DNA of 58,029 nt from Clostridiaceae bacterium UBA5444 (lineage in GTDB: Bacteria; Bacillota; Clostridia; Clostridiales; Oxobacteraceae), in assembly GCA_002426575.1 (NCBI GenBank), contig DIRE01000088.1:1-58029 (forward strand), given 5' to 3'. Made by a program: the position numbers and the translations under genes. Below are positions 1 through 7,272 of the stretch, one piece after another (within the stretch, counting starts at the first letter, position 1; every line of letters starts with the position of its first letter). The notes under the pieces are model-generated. The model did no database searches. It saw only the letters and a program-made list of their open reading frames with translations, and had not been told where the DNA came from.

Positions 1-42
1 CGAATCAGAAGGTTGCAGGTTCGACTCCTGTCGGGCGCACCA
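1..42 (+). tRNA. tRNA-Arg (3' part, cut by window edge)
   Basis: Only the 3' half is present. The T-arm stem is GCAGG/CCTGT (15-19 with 27-31) around the loop TTCGACT, followed by the acceptor strand CGGGCGC (32-38), discriminator A39 and an encoded CCA (40-42). Bases 5-9 fit the 3' side of the anticodon stem, so bases 1-2 (CG) fall at anticodon positions 35-36. Anticodon NCG reads CGN codons, which gives arginine. The 5' half lies outside the window. Confidence 0.9.
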
Positions 43-51
43 GAAACATTT

Positions 52-91
52 AAATCCGAACCTTGTGCCAATTGGCGAAGGGTTCGGATTT
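52..91 (+). terminator. Hairpin just after tRNA-Arg, probable terminator
   Basis: AAATCCGAACC (52-62) pairs perfectly with GGTTCGGATTT (81-91). The loop holds a second palindrome, GCCAATTGGC. It begins 10 bases after the tRNA CCA end and finishes in a short T run. It probably ends the tRNA transcript and may also be part of an integration site, because truncated foreign-looking coding sequence begins immediately after it. Confidence 0.6.
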
Positions 92-383
92 ATGCTGTAT
101 TTTGACTATCCTAAACCGGTATGAGAACGGACAAGCCGAAGCCCCCTATCGGGCTTTGCTTTGGTATGCGGATTTTTTTGATGCTTCTTTTGATTATATT
201 TTCGGCAGGTGTGACGAACCGCAGGGCAAGCTATATGATTATAAACCCCAGATGGCAAACGAAGATATGCGGCAATTTATTGAAATGTGCTTTGATCCAA
301 ATTCGTCTATGAATGACAGGCTGAAACAAACCATGCTGAAAATGATGGAGGAAGGGAAGAAATGGTTACAGTTAGAAATATGA
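63..383 (+). pseudogene. 5'-truncated XRE-type regulator remnant
   Basis: The frame is open from 63, but the first ~14 codons come from the tRNA hairpin, so homology can only begin near base 105. From there the sequence matches the last part of a Cro/C1-type HTH domain (motif LNRYENGQAEAP) followed by the usual 'ADFFDASFDYIFGRCDEP' tail of such regulators. The first helices, including most of the DNA-reading helix, are missing, and no ribosome site precedes the frame. The 3' end overlaps the following acetyltransferase start by 22 bases. I read it as a regulator whose 5' half was lost by deletion or by insertion at the tRNA. Confidence 0.6.
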
Positions 384-865
384 TTTTTTCTGATATTGAT
401 AAGCTCGTTAATGAATTTGCTTTACAAGGTTGGCTTGAAAAGTCAACGGAACAATTTACCAAATATCTGAATGAACAAGAAAACAATAAACGTCAAGTAT
501 TTATTGCTGAGGTTGATGGAAGTATCGCCGGATATGTAACTCTTTTGCCCAATGATAAAGAAGGTCCATTTGCAAATAAGAATATACCTACTGTTTGTGA
601 TTTCAATGTTTTGATCAAGTATCAACGGCAAGGAGTGGGGTCAGCCCTAATGGATAAAGTTGAAAGCGCTGCAAAGGAAACTTCTGATACAATTTGTTTA
701 GGTGTTGGACTATATACTAATTATGGTGCAGCTCAAAGAATGTATGTGAAACGTGGCTATATTCCTGATGGTAGCGGTGTATGGCATCAAAATAAAAATC
801 TACCACCATATGCTGAATGTAGAAATGATGATGATTTAGTTTTGTATTTAAGTAAAAAGTTTTGA
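362..865 (+). CDS. GNAT family N-acetyltransferase
   Basis: A 167-residue protein with the GNAT fold. An N-terminal strand-helix segment (VTVRNMIFSDIDKLV) is followed by the central strand 'FIAEVDGSIAGYVTLLP', then the acetyl-CoA pyrophosphate loop 'YQRQGVGSALMDKVE' (Q/R-x-x-G-x-G/A) around residues 88-102. The later 'NYGAAQRMYVKRGY' segment is the usual helix and strand before the C-terminus. The family transfers an acetyl group from acetyl-CoA to an amine; the substrate cannot be told from sequence. GGAGG at 347-351 lies inside the preceding regulator remnant, so the two were once translationally coupled. An aminoglycoside-modifying role is possible but unsupported. Confidence 0.85.
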   Translation: MVTVRNMIFSDIDKLVNEFALQGWLEKSTEQFTKYLNEQENNKRQVFIAEVDGSIAGYVTLLPNDKEGPFANKNIPTVCDFNVLIKYQRQGVGSALMDKVESAAKETSDTICLGVGLYTNYGAAQRMYVKRGYIPDGSGVWHQNKNLPPYAECRNDDDLVLYLSKKF

Positions 866-930
866 GGGACCAACTTAGAGAATGCAAAGAATACGCTGAA
901 AGGAACGATATAACGGCTTCTTATCATGTA

Positions 931-959
931 TTGCTATTGTAAATGCAACACCATATAAT
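931..959 (+). promoter_or_regulatory. Sigma-A promoter for small membrane protein
   Basis: TTGCTA (931-936), a 17-base spacer and TATAAT (954-959) form a good vegetative promoter 24 bases upstream of the small ORF at 983. Called by eye. Confidence 0.55.
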
Positions 960-982
960 ATACAAAAAGGGGGAATTCAGTA

Positions 983-1183
983 ATGACAAAACGCATAATA
1001 TTCGGGGCTATTAATATCGGTTTCTTTGTGCTTTTCTTCGGGATACTAAAATTTATATGGAATAGGTTTATACCATTCAATCCACTAACTGATGTAATTT
1101 CACTTTTTGTTCTTGTCATTATAAATATTCCGCTATCAATAATATGTACACAAAAGGTAATTAAAGTCATAAAACAGGAATAA
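983..1183 (+). CDS. Small two-helix membrane protein, unknown function
   Basis: A 66-residue protein with two hydrophobic segments (about residues 7-24 and 34-56) separated by a short polar turn, and a basic tail (VIKVIKQE). It has a clear ribosome site (AAGGGGG about 12 bases upstream) and its own promoter. No family is recognised. The two helices, small size and isolated promoter fit a small inner-membrane protein. The gene lies between a tRNA-linked remnant region and a TetR locus and belongs to neither by operon structure. Confidence 0.6.
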   Translation: MTKRIIFGAINIGFFVLFFGILKFIWNRFIPFNPLTDVISLFVLVIINIPLSIICTQKVIKVIKQE

Positions 1184-1306
1184 CAGGGCAATCGTAGCCT
1201 TTATTAGATACATAAATGAACTAAAGTTTAAATATTTTGCTCAGCATAAAATAATCGTGTGATCTGCCAAAGCAAGTGCAAACTTTGACAAACCCAATGA
1301 CACAAA

Positions 1307-1348
1307 AAAACCCCTGTAGGTAATATCAATATTACTTACAAGGGTTTT
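1307..1348. terminator. Long 20-bp bidirectional hairpin
   Basis: Bases 1307-1326 pair with 1329-1348 (19 of 20 positions, one of them a G-T pair) with a 2-base loop. The stem is flanked by a 7-base A run on the left (a T tail on the minus strand) and TTTT on the right. It could terminate transcription in both directions. It is longer than an ordinary terminator, so a MITE-like hairpin is an alternative. The rest of the 1184-1440 intergenic stretch shows nothing else. Confidence 0.55.
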
Positions 1349-1441
1349 ATTATGCGTATTAAAACTTCCCCATTTAACCAAAATATAATAAGAGCCTTTA
1401 CTTACAAATTTCACACCCCATAAAAAATATAAAAATAAATA

Positions 1442-1501
1442 TTGACTATTAGTCATTTTGTACTATAATATATTTTATTGCAGTAAATGACTAATAGTCA
1501 T
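1442..1501 (+). promoter_or_regulatory. TetR promoter with paired palindromic operators
   Basis: TTGACT (1442-1447), a 16-base spacer and TATAAT (1464-1469) make a strong promoter. Operator 1 (TTGACTATTAGTCAT, 1442-1456) covers the -35 box. Operator 2 (ATGACTAATAGTCAT, 1487-1501) lies 45 bases downstream, near the start of the transcript. Each is an inverted repeat of TGACTA around one central base, and the reverse complement of one matches the other at 14 of 15 positions. A dimeric repressor, most simply the TetR protein encoded next, would block both polymerase binding and escape. Confidence 0.75.
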
Positions 1502-1530
1502 AAACTCCATAATTAAGATAGGTGATACAT

Positions 1531-2136
1531 TTGGCGACAAAAGATGATAGCAACAGGAATAACAAAAAGCAATTAAAACTAAATAGTATGTTTGATGCAG
1601 CTTATGAATTATTCGTAACAAAAGGGGTAAATGAAACAGCAATAGATGATATTGTTAAAAAAGCAGGCGTTGCTAAAGGTACTTTCTATTTATACTTTAA
1701 AGACAAATATGACATAACTGATCAAATAGTTTTAGGAGAGAGTACTTTAATATTAAAAGAAGCCATGCATGCAACTATGAAAGAGGGAATTGACAATTTT
1801 ATAGATGCAACTATTTTTTTTATAGACCATGTGATAGAGCATTTTAAGAACAATAAAAAGCAGTTAAAGCTAATGTACAAGAATTTATCTTGGGGATTGT
1901 ACAGGAAAGCAATAGCAGACCCTAATAATTACACTGAAATGAGGGAACTTGCGGAGCTGGTTTTTAATAATATCGAAGGAAGCGGTGTTAAAAGGGAGGA
2001 GTTAGACAAAACAATGTTTATGGTTATTGAGCTAACAGGTTCTGTTGCATATAGCTCTATAATACTTGAGGAGCCAGCACCTATAGATGAAATGAAACCT
2101 ATACTATTTAAAACAATAAGAAAAATGCTTGGTTAA
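1531..2136 (+). CDS. TetR/AcrR family transcriptional repressor
   Basis: A regulator of about 201 residues. The N-terminal helix-turn-helix is typical of the family: 'AAYELFVTKGVNETAIDDIV' followed by 'AGVAKGTFYLYFKDKYD', roughly residues 20-65. The C-terminal helices form the ligand-binding and dimerisation domain. I chose the TTG at 1531 because AGGTG lies 6 bases upstream; a GTG at 1522 in the same frame overlaps that site and lacks one of its own. The gene heads an operon with an MMPL transporter and a heptad-repeat protein, and paired palindromes sit on its promoter. It very likely represses itself and the transporter and is relieved by a transported or membrane-active ligand. The ligand is unknown. 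Confidence 0.88.
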   Translation: MATKDDSNRNNKKQLKLNSMFDAAYELFVTKGVNETAIDDIVKKAGVAKGTFYLYFKDKYDITDQIVLGESTLILKEAMHATMKEGIDNFIDATIFFIDHVIEHFKNNKKQLKLMYKNLSWGLYRKAIADPNNYTEMRELAELVFNNIEGSGVKREELDKTMFMVIELTGSVAYSSIILEEPAPIDEMKPILFKTIRKMLG

Positions 2137-2184
2137 TGGTTTCGGCTTAAACGACATTATATTTTACAATAGGAGGAAAATGTT

Positions 2185-4281
2185 ATGAAGGGATTTGGAA
2201 GGTTTATATCAAAGAATAGGATACTAGTATTAATTATATCCATTCTTTTATTGCTGCCATCACTGTATGGATTGATCTCAACAGAGATTAATTATGATTT
2301 ACTTACTTATCTGCCTAAAGGACTAGACTCTACAAAAGGTCAGGGAGTATTAGATGAGGATTTCTCAAGTGCGGCAACCGCTATGTTAATTATTGAAGAT
2401 ATGGAACCAAAAGATGTTATAAAGATTAAAAATAAGATAGCTAAAATAGATGGGGTTGAAAATGTTATATGGGTAGATGATATTGCAGATATCACAATAC
2501 CTAAAGAGATGCTCCCAAATGATATTAAAACCACTTTTTATAGTGATAATTCAACACTTGTTTTGGTTAAGTTTAAAGAAACTGCATCAGCTAAATTAAC
2601 TCAAGATTCTATAGATGAAATAAGAAGTGTAATGAATAAGCAGTGCTTCTTGAGTGGAACATCAGCTCTTGCTAGGGATACAAAAAACTTAGCTGATGAA
2701 CAGACACCATTTTATATATTAATTGCAGTTTTATTATGCTTTATTGTACTATCATTAGCCATGGAATCAGTATTTATTCCATTTATATTTCTAGCAAGTA
2801 TTGCAATGGCTATTCTATATAATTTTGGAACAAACATTATTTTTGGACAGATATCGTATGTTACAAATGCTCTTGCAGCAGTACTTCAGCTTGGAGTAAC
2901 AATGGACTATTCCATATTCTTATTCCATAGATATGAGGAGGAAAGGCAGACTACTGACGATAAAAATGAAGCTATGTCCATAGCTATAGCAAATACATTT
3001 TCCGCAATTAGCGGAAGTTCTTTAACTACTATTGCAGGGTTTATAGCCCTTTGTGTTATGAAACTTGGCATTGGTAAGGATATTGGGCTTGTAATGGCAA
3101 AGGGAGTTTTATTTGGAGTTATATCTACTGTTACAATACTTCCAGCCATGCTTTTGGCTATGGATGGTCCTATTCATAAATATCAGCATAAAAGCCTATT
3201 ACCTAGCTTTAACAAACTAGCTGAGGTTGTTACTAGTAAGTATAAATTATTTATTGTACTATTTTTAATTGCATTTATACCTGCATTATATGGCCAAAAG
3301 AACGCACAGGTATATTATAACCTTGATGAGTCTCTGCCAAAGGATATGGCCTCCGTGGAAGCATTAGACAAGCTAAAAAAAGAGTATAATATGACAACCA
3401 CCCATATGGTAATCGTACATGACACTGTTCCACAGTATAAGATTAAAGAAATGGTGGACAAGATAGAAAAGGTTGATGGAATAGATAAGGTAATATCCTA
3501 CGAAAAGTTTGTAGGACCAGGGGTACCAGAATCTTTCGTACCAGATAAGGTAAAAGAAAAATTTATGGCAAATGATTATAGACTTGTGCTTGTAAATTCG
3601 AAATATAAAGCGGCAACAAAAGAAATGGATGATCAAATAAATGAAATGGCATCAATAGTTAAAAGCTATGATAAAAAAGGAGTTGTTGCAGGAGAAGGGG
3701 CACTTACTAAAGACCTTATAGAGGTGGCAGACATAGACTTTAAAAATGTAAATATTGCATCCATAGTAGCAATATTTGCAATTATACTCTTCTTGTTTGC
3801 ATCAATTTCTGTACCAGTAATACTTGTATTAAGTATAGAGCTTGCAATATTTATAAATATGGCGGTTCCATTTTACACACATACAACTATACCATTTATT
3901 GCTTCCATAGTAATAGGAACTGTACAGTTAGGAGCAACGGTTGACTATGCAATACTGCTTACTACTAGATTTAGAGAAGAGCTGAGAAATGGGCATGAAA
4001 AGTTTGAAGCTATGAAAATATCTGTACAAGGCTCAGCAAAATCAATTGTTACAAGTGCACTTGCATTCTTTGCATCAACCATAGGGGTTAGGATTGTATC
4101 CAATATAGATATGATAAGGGTACTTTGTGGAATGCTTGCTAGAGGAGCACTTATAAGTATGTTAGTTATACTATTTGTGTTGCCATCTGTACTGCTTGTG
4201 TCAGAAAAGGTTATTGCAGCAACAAGCTTAAAGTGGAGAAGACCTAATTTAGGAATGAATTTAGCAAAGGAGAGGGAATAA
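2185..4281 (+). CDS. MMPL/RND family membrane transporter
   Basis: A 698-residue membrane protein with duplicated RND architecture. Each half has one helix (first near residue 12), a large extracytoplasmic domain (about 35-170 and 390-515) and a bundle of five helices. The conserved polar signature in the helices, 'GVTMDYSIFLFHRYEEE' and 'GATVDYAILLTTRFREE', is the MMPL GxxxDY motif that carries the proton-relay aspartate. The family exports lipids, hydrophobic drugs or peptides using the proton gradient. AGGAGG lies just upstream. The stop is 2 bases before the next gene, an exported repeat protein, so the pair probably works as one export or envelope unit under TetR control. The substrate cannot be assigned. 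Confidence 0.9.
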   Translation: MKGFGRFISKNRILVLIISILLLLPSLYGLISTEINYDLLTYLPKGLDSTKGQGVLDEDFSSAATAMLIIEDMEPKDVIKIKNKIAKIDGVENVIWVDDIADITIPKEMLPNDIKTTFYSDNSTLVLVKFKETASAKLTQDSIDEIRSVMNKQCFLSGTSALARDTKNLADEQTPFYILIAVLLCFIVLSLAMESVFIPFIFLASIAMAILYNFGTNIIFGQISYVTNALAAVLQLGVTMDYSIFLFHRYEEERQTTDDKNEAMSIAIANTFSAISGSSLTTIAGFIALCVMKLGIGKDIGLVMAKGVLFGVISTVTILPAMLLAMDGPIHKYQHKSLLPSFNKLAEVVTSKYKLFIVLFLIAFIPALYGQKNAQVYYNLDESLPKDMASVEALDKLKKEYNMTTTHMVIVHDTVPQYKIKEMVDKIEKVDGIDKVISYEKFVGPGVPESFVPDKVKEKFMANDYRLVLVNSKYKAATKEMDDQINEMASIVKSYDKKGVVAGEGALTKDLIEVADIDFKNVNIASIVAIFAIILFLFASISVPVILVLSIELAIFINMAVPFYTHTTIPFIASIVIGTVQLGATVDYAILLTTRFREELRNGHEKFEAMKISVQGSAKSIVTSALAFFASTIGVRIVSNIDMIRVLCGMLARGALISMLVILFVLPSVLLVSEKVIAATSLKWRRPNLGMNLAKERE

Positions 4282-4283
4282 TT

Positions 4284-6269
4284 ATGATGAAAAATGATAA
4301 AGCAAAAAGGGTGCTATCTATTGGAGTTGTTGTCGCAATGCTCGGAACAAATACTGCATTTGCGGGAAGTTTAGTTAAAAAAGATGAATCAGTCTATGTT
4401 ACTTTAAATAGTACTGGGGAAGTAAAAGATAGGATTGTAAGTGACTGGCTCCATACAGATAATACGGATAAAGATATAGTGGATAGAACTACACTAGATA
4501 ATATAGTAAATGTTAAAGGAAATGAAACCCCAGAGGTTAAAGATGGGACATTAGTTTGGAAACCTGAAAATAATGATATATTCTACCAAGGAACTGCAAA
4601 TAAGGAGTTGCCTATTAAAGCAGATATAAAATATATTTTTGATGGCAAAGAGGTTAAGCCAGAAGATATAGCTGGAAAATCTGGTAATATAGAAATAAAA
4701 GTAAGATTAACAAATAACGAAGCCCATGATGTTAATATAAATGGTAAGAATAAAAGGATATATACGCCATTTACTGCAATAACTGTTGTTAGTCTGCCAA
4801 TTGATAGTTTTAAAAATGTAGAATTAAGCACTGGAGAGATGGTATCTGATGGTAATAATCAGATCATTACCTTTGCTTCCATACCAGGGCTTAAGGACAG
4901 TTTAGACGTAGATAGTGACAAGTTAGATTTAAAAGAAGAGCTCTGTATTAAGGCGAATGTAGAAGATTTTAAAATGGTACCTATTGTTATTACAGCAACA
5001 CCTGAGATACCTGATACAGAATCTATTAGAAATGCTAAAGATATGGATGAGCTAGTTGCTGGAATTAATAAAGTAAAAGACGCTGTAAATAAACTGAGCG
5101 ATGGAACAGAAAAGCTTGCACAAGGACAAAATAAGTTTAAGGAAAATGTAGGTGCTTTAAAAGATGGAGCAAATTCTCTTGCAGATGCATCAACAAAATT
5201 AGAAGATGGAGCAGCTAAGGTTGACGGCGGAGTTAAGGAGCTTGGAAAAGGTGTTTCTGAATATAGTGCAAACGCTAAAAAGTTTGCTGATGGTTCAGTA
5301 GCAGCAATAAATGGAGTAGCCCAGATATCAGATAAAACAGGTGAGCTTGCAAATGGACTTGGAAAAGTTGTTGAATCAACTGAACAACTAAAGGCTGGAC
5401 AAAAGCAAATTACGGACGGAGCAGCAAAAAGTTTAGAAGGAATTAATAAATTAAAAGATGCAAAACAAATGGAAATACAGGGAACGGAAAAGCTAATAGG
5501 CGGAATAGATGGACTTATGAAGCTTACTGAGCTTATAAGTAAAATACCTGGAGCAGATGGCCTGTCATTAAAGATGATGGAAGGGCTTAAAGAAGAAAAG
5601 GCAGGACTTGAACAGGCAAAGCTATATGGCAACGAATATATGAAAGGCCTGTCTGACCTTGAAACTGGAATAACAGCTATAAAGGTTGGATCTGAAAAGC
5701 TTTCAGGCGGGCTAGACGCACTTCAAGTAGGGCAAAAGGCTGCTGCTAATGGAGCAGCTAAAATTGCAGAAGGCGGCAAACAGCTTAAACCTGCAGCAGA
5801 ACAATTAAAACAAGGAAGTAAAGGCCTTATGGAGGGTGCAGACAAGCTAAATTATGGTGCTCAAGCACTAAATAATGGCACAGCATCATTGTCTTCAGGA
5901 ATGTCAGATTTTACTTCAGGGGTTAAAGCCTTATCCGATGGTACTATTAAGCTATATGATGGGGCAACTGAACTTTCAAAAGGAGCATCAGACCTTAATA
6001 ATGGTATGAAAGAGTTTAAAAATGAGGCAAACAGTAAACTTGATAATACCGGGAATATTGATGATATTATAAAAACTAAGGATGAAATAATAAAGCTGTC
6101 AGATGATTATAGTGTATTTACTGAACTTGGAGATGACATGGAAGGCAGCGTTAAGTTTATAATGAAAACTGACGAAGTAAAAAAAGTAGCCGAGGAAGAA
6201 AAGGATGTTAAGGTAAAAGAGGAAAAAGGCGGATTTATTAATTGGGTAAAGGGCCTATTTAAGAAATAG
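4284..6269 (+). CDS. Exported Leu-x-x-Gly heptad-repeat protein (YhgE/Pip-like)
   Basis: A 661-residue protein with a signal peptide (VVAMLGTNTAFAG, cleavage near residue 28). An N-terminal beta-rich region (about 30-240) comes first. Residues ~265-590 then consist of repeated L-x-x-G-x-x-x-L-x-x-G units such as 'KLSDGTEKLAQGQNKFKENV' and 'LSSGMSDFTSGVKALSDG'. This Leu/Gly heptad pattern is known from YhgE/Pip-type and RND-associated proteins and should form a long amphipathic helical rod outside the cell. The C-terminus is basic and weakly amphipathic (FINWVKGLFKK), not a clear membrane anchor. It follows the MMPL gene by 2 bases. The inferred role is a partner linking the transporter to the envelope. 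Confidence 0.8.
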   Translation: MMKNDKAKRVLSIGVVVAMLGTNTAFAGSLVKKDESVYVTLNSTGEVKDRIVSDWLHTDNTDKDIVDRTTLDNIVNVKGNETPEVKDGTLVWKPENNDIFYQGTANKELPIKADIKYIFDGKEVKPEDIAGKSGNIEIKVRLTNNEAHDVNINGKNKRIYTPFTAITVVSLPIDSFKNVELSTGEMVSDGNNQIITFASIPGLKDSLDVDSDKLDLKEELCIKANVEDFKMVPIVITATPEIPDTESIRNAKDMDELVAGINKVKDAVNKLSDGTEKLAQGQNKFKENVGALKDGANSLADASTKLEDGAAKVDGGVKELGKGVSEYSANAKKFADGSVAAINGVAQISDKTGELANGLGKVVESTEQLKAGQKQITDGAAKSLEGINKLKDAKQMEIQGTEKLIGGIDGLMKLTELISKIPGADGLSLKMMEGLKEEKAGLEQAKLYGNEYMKGLSDLETGITAIKVGSEKLSGGLDALQVGQKAAANGAAKIAEGGKQLKPAAEQLKQGSKGLMEGADKLNYGAQALNNGTASLSSGMSDFTSGVKALSDGTIKLYDGATELSKGASDLNNGMKEFKNEANSKLDNTGNIDDIIKTKDEIIKLSDDYSVFTELGDDMEGSVKFIMKTDEVKKVAEEEKDVKVKEEKGGFINWVKGLFKK

Positions 6270-6292
6270 ATATATTTTAGATGGCTGCAAAG

Positions 6293-6324
6293 ATGAGCGG
6301 GATTAAATAGATCCTGCTCATTTT
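6293..6324 (+). terminator. Rho-independent terminator of the TetR-MMPL operon
   Basis: ATGAGCGGGAT (6293-6303) pairs with ATCCTGCTCAT (6311-6321) with one G-T pair and a 7-base loop, followed by TTTTAATT. It begins 24 bases after the heptad-repeat gene. Confidence 0.85.
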
Positions 6325-6406
6325 AATTAGGTTTGCAATTTAATTTAAATAAGCTTAAACTTATTAAATAGGATGTTAATAATATAGCAAGGTGTGGGGT
6401 GATATT

Positions 6407-7090
6407 ATGAATCCAGATTTGTATCTACGGACAACGACATGTCCTTTATGCAGCAATGAATTTAAAACAGTAAAAGTTAAGCACGATGGTATAAGGCTTC
6501 TGCGGAGAGATAGTGATTTGTGTGAATACTATAAAAAAGAGAATCCATACTTTTATGAGATTAATGTGTGCCCCAAATGTGGTTTTTCATTCTCAGATAC
6601 CTTTAAAGATGGGCTAACAGATAAGCAGAAAGAAAAGTTTATAAAGACTATTTCATTGCATTGGAAGAAAACTGACTATTGCGGTGAAAGAACTATTGAA
6701 GAAGCCATTGAGGCATTTAAGCTCGCTCTTTTAAGTGGCCAAACCATAGGAATCAAAAATAGCACATTAGCGGGATTATGCTTAAGAATAAGCTGGCTTT
6801 ACAGACTATTACATAATAAAGAAGAGGAAGAAAGGTTCATGAAAAGCTCTATTAAGGCCTATGAAAAAGCCTATGAACTAGAAGATACAAACAGGGGAGG
6901 GGACATAAGCCCCGAAATCATGTTATATCTTTTAGGAGAGCTTAATTTTAGAATAGGAAACATATCAGATTCTTCTAAATGGTTTAGTTATGCTATAGCA
7001 AAATGTAACAGCGACTCACTTATTAATCCACAGATTGATAAGATGATTAGAGACAGATGGATAGAAATAAAAGATGAAATTAAAGAATAA
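6407..7090 (+). CDS. DUF2225 family protein
   Basis: A 227-residue soluble protein with two CxxC pairs near the N-terminus (TTTCPLCSNEF and VNVCPKCGFSF-like 'INVCPKCGFSFSD'), which would bind one zinc. TPR-like helices follow (SIKAYEKAYELEDTNRGG and the 'LGELNFRIGN' segment). This matches DUF2225, a clostridial and bacillar family of unknown function. I chose the ATG at 6407 because GGGGTG lies just upstream; an in-frame GTG at 6392 overlaps that site. It stands alone, with terminators on both sides. No function should be assumed beyond a zinc-bound TPR-like scaffold. Confidence 0.8.
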   Translation: MNPDLYLRTTTCPLCSNEFKTVKVKHDGIRLLRRDSDLCEYYKKENPYFYEINVCPKCGFSFSDTFKDGLTDKQKEKFIKTISLHWKKTDYCGERTIEEAIEAFKLALLSGQTIGIKNSTLAGLCLRISWLYRLLHNKEEEERFMKSSIKAYEKAYELEDTNRGGDISPEIMLYLLGELNFRIGNISDSSKWFSYAIAKCNSDSLINPQIDKMIRDRWIEIKDEIKE

Positions 7091-7143
7091 GAAGCATCAC
7101 CTTTGAGGAGGTGCGTCCTAGGGATTTTTAATCCCGGAAAAAT

Positions 7144-7187
7144 ATCGGCATAATTTGGTATGTATTACCGGCTATGCCGATTTTTCT
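7144..7187 (+). terminator. Terminator after DUF2225 gene
   Basis: ATCGGCATA (7144-7152) pairs with TATGCCGAT (7173-7181), with a small inner stem GGTA/TACC, and is followed by TTTTCTT. Just upstream lie two short stems (CACCT/AGGTG at 7098-7113 and GGGAT/ATCCC near 7120-7135). They may be part of the same 3' structure. Confidence 0.75.
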
Positions 7188-7272
7188 TTAACTTTAGCGC
7201 AAAAAATAATTTTATAAAAAACCCAATGAAATGACTTATTATTGCACTTTATAAATAGAGGGGGTGAAAAAG

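Noticed and set aside
1241..1456. 71-codon open frame on the minus strand between the small membrane protein and TetR
   Set aside because: It runs through the long hairpin and the TetR promoter and operator, has no ribosome site and resembles no protein.
4859..5632. 257-codon minus-strand frame inside the heptad-repeat gene
   Set aside because: It is the Ser/Pro/Phe-rich shadow produced by the repeat's codon pattern.
7090..7143. Paired stems after DUF2225 as a riboswitch for the sigma gene
   Set aside because: They are followed at once by a normal terminator and fit no riboswitch core that I know, so a 3' structure is the simpler reading.
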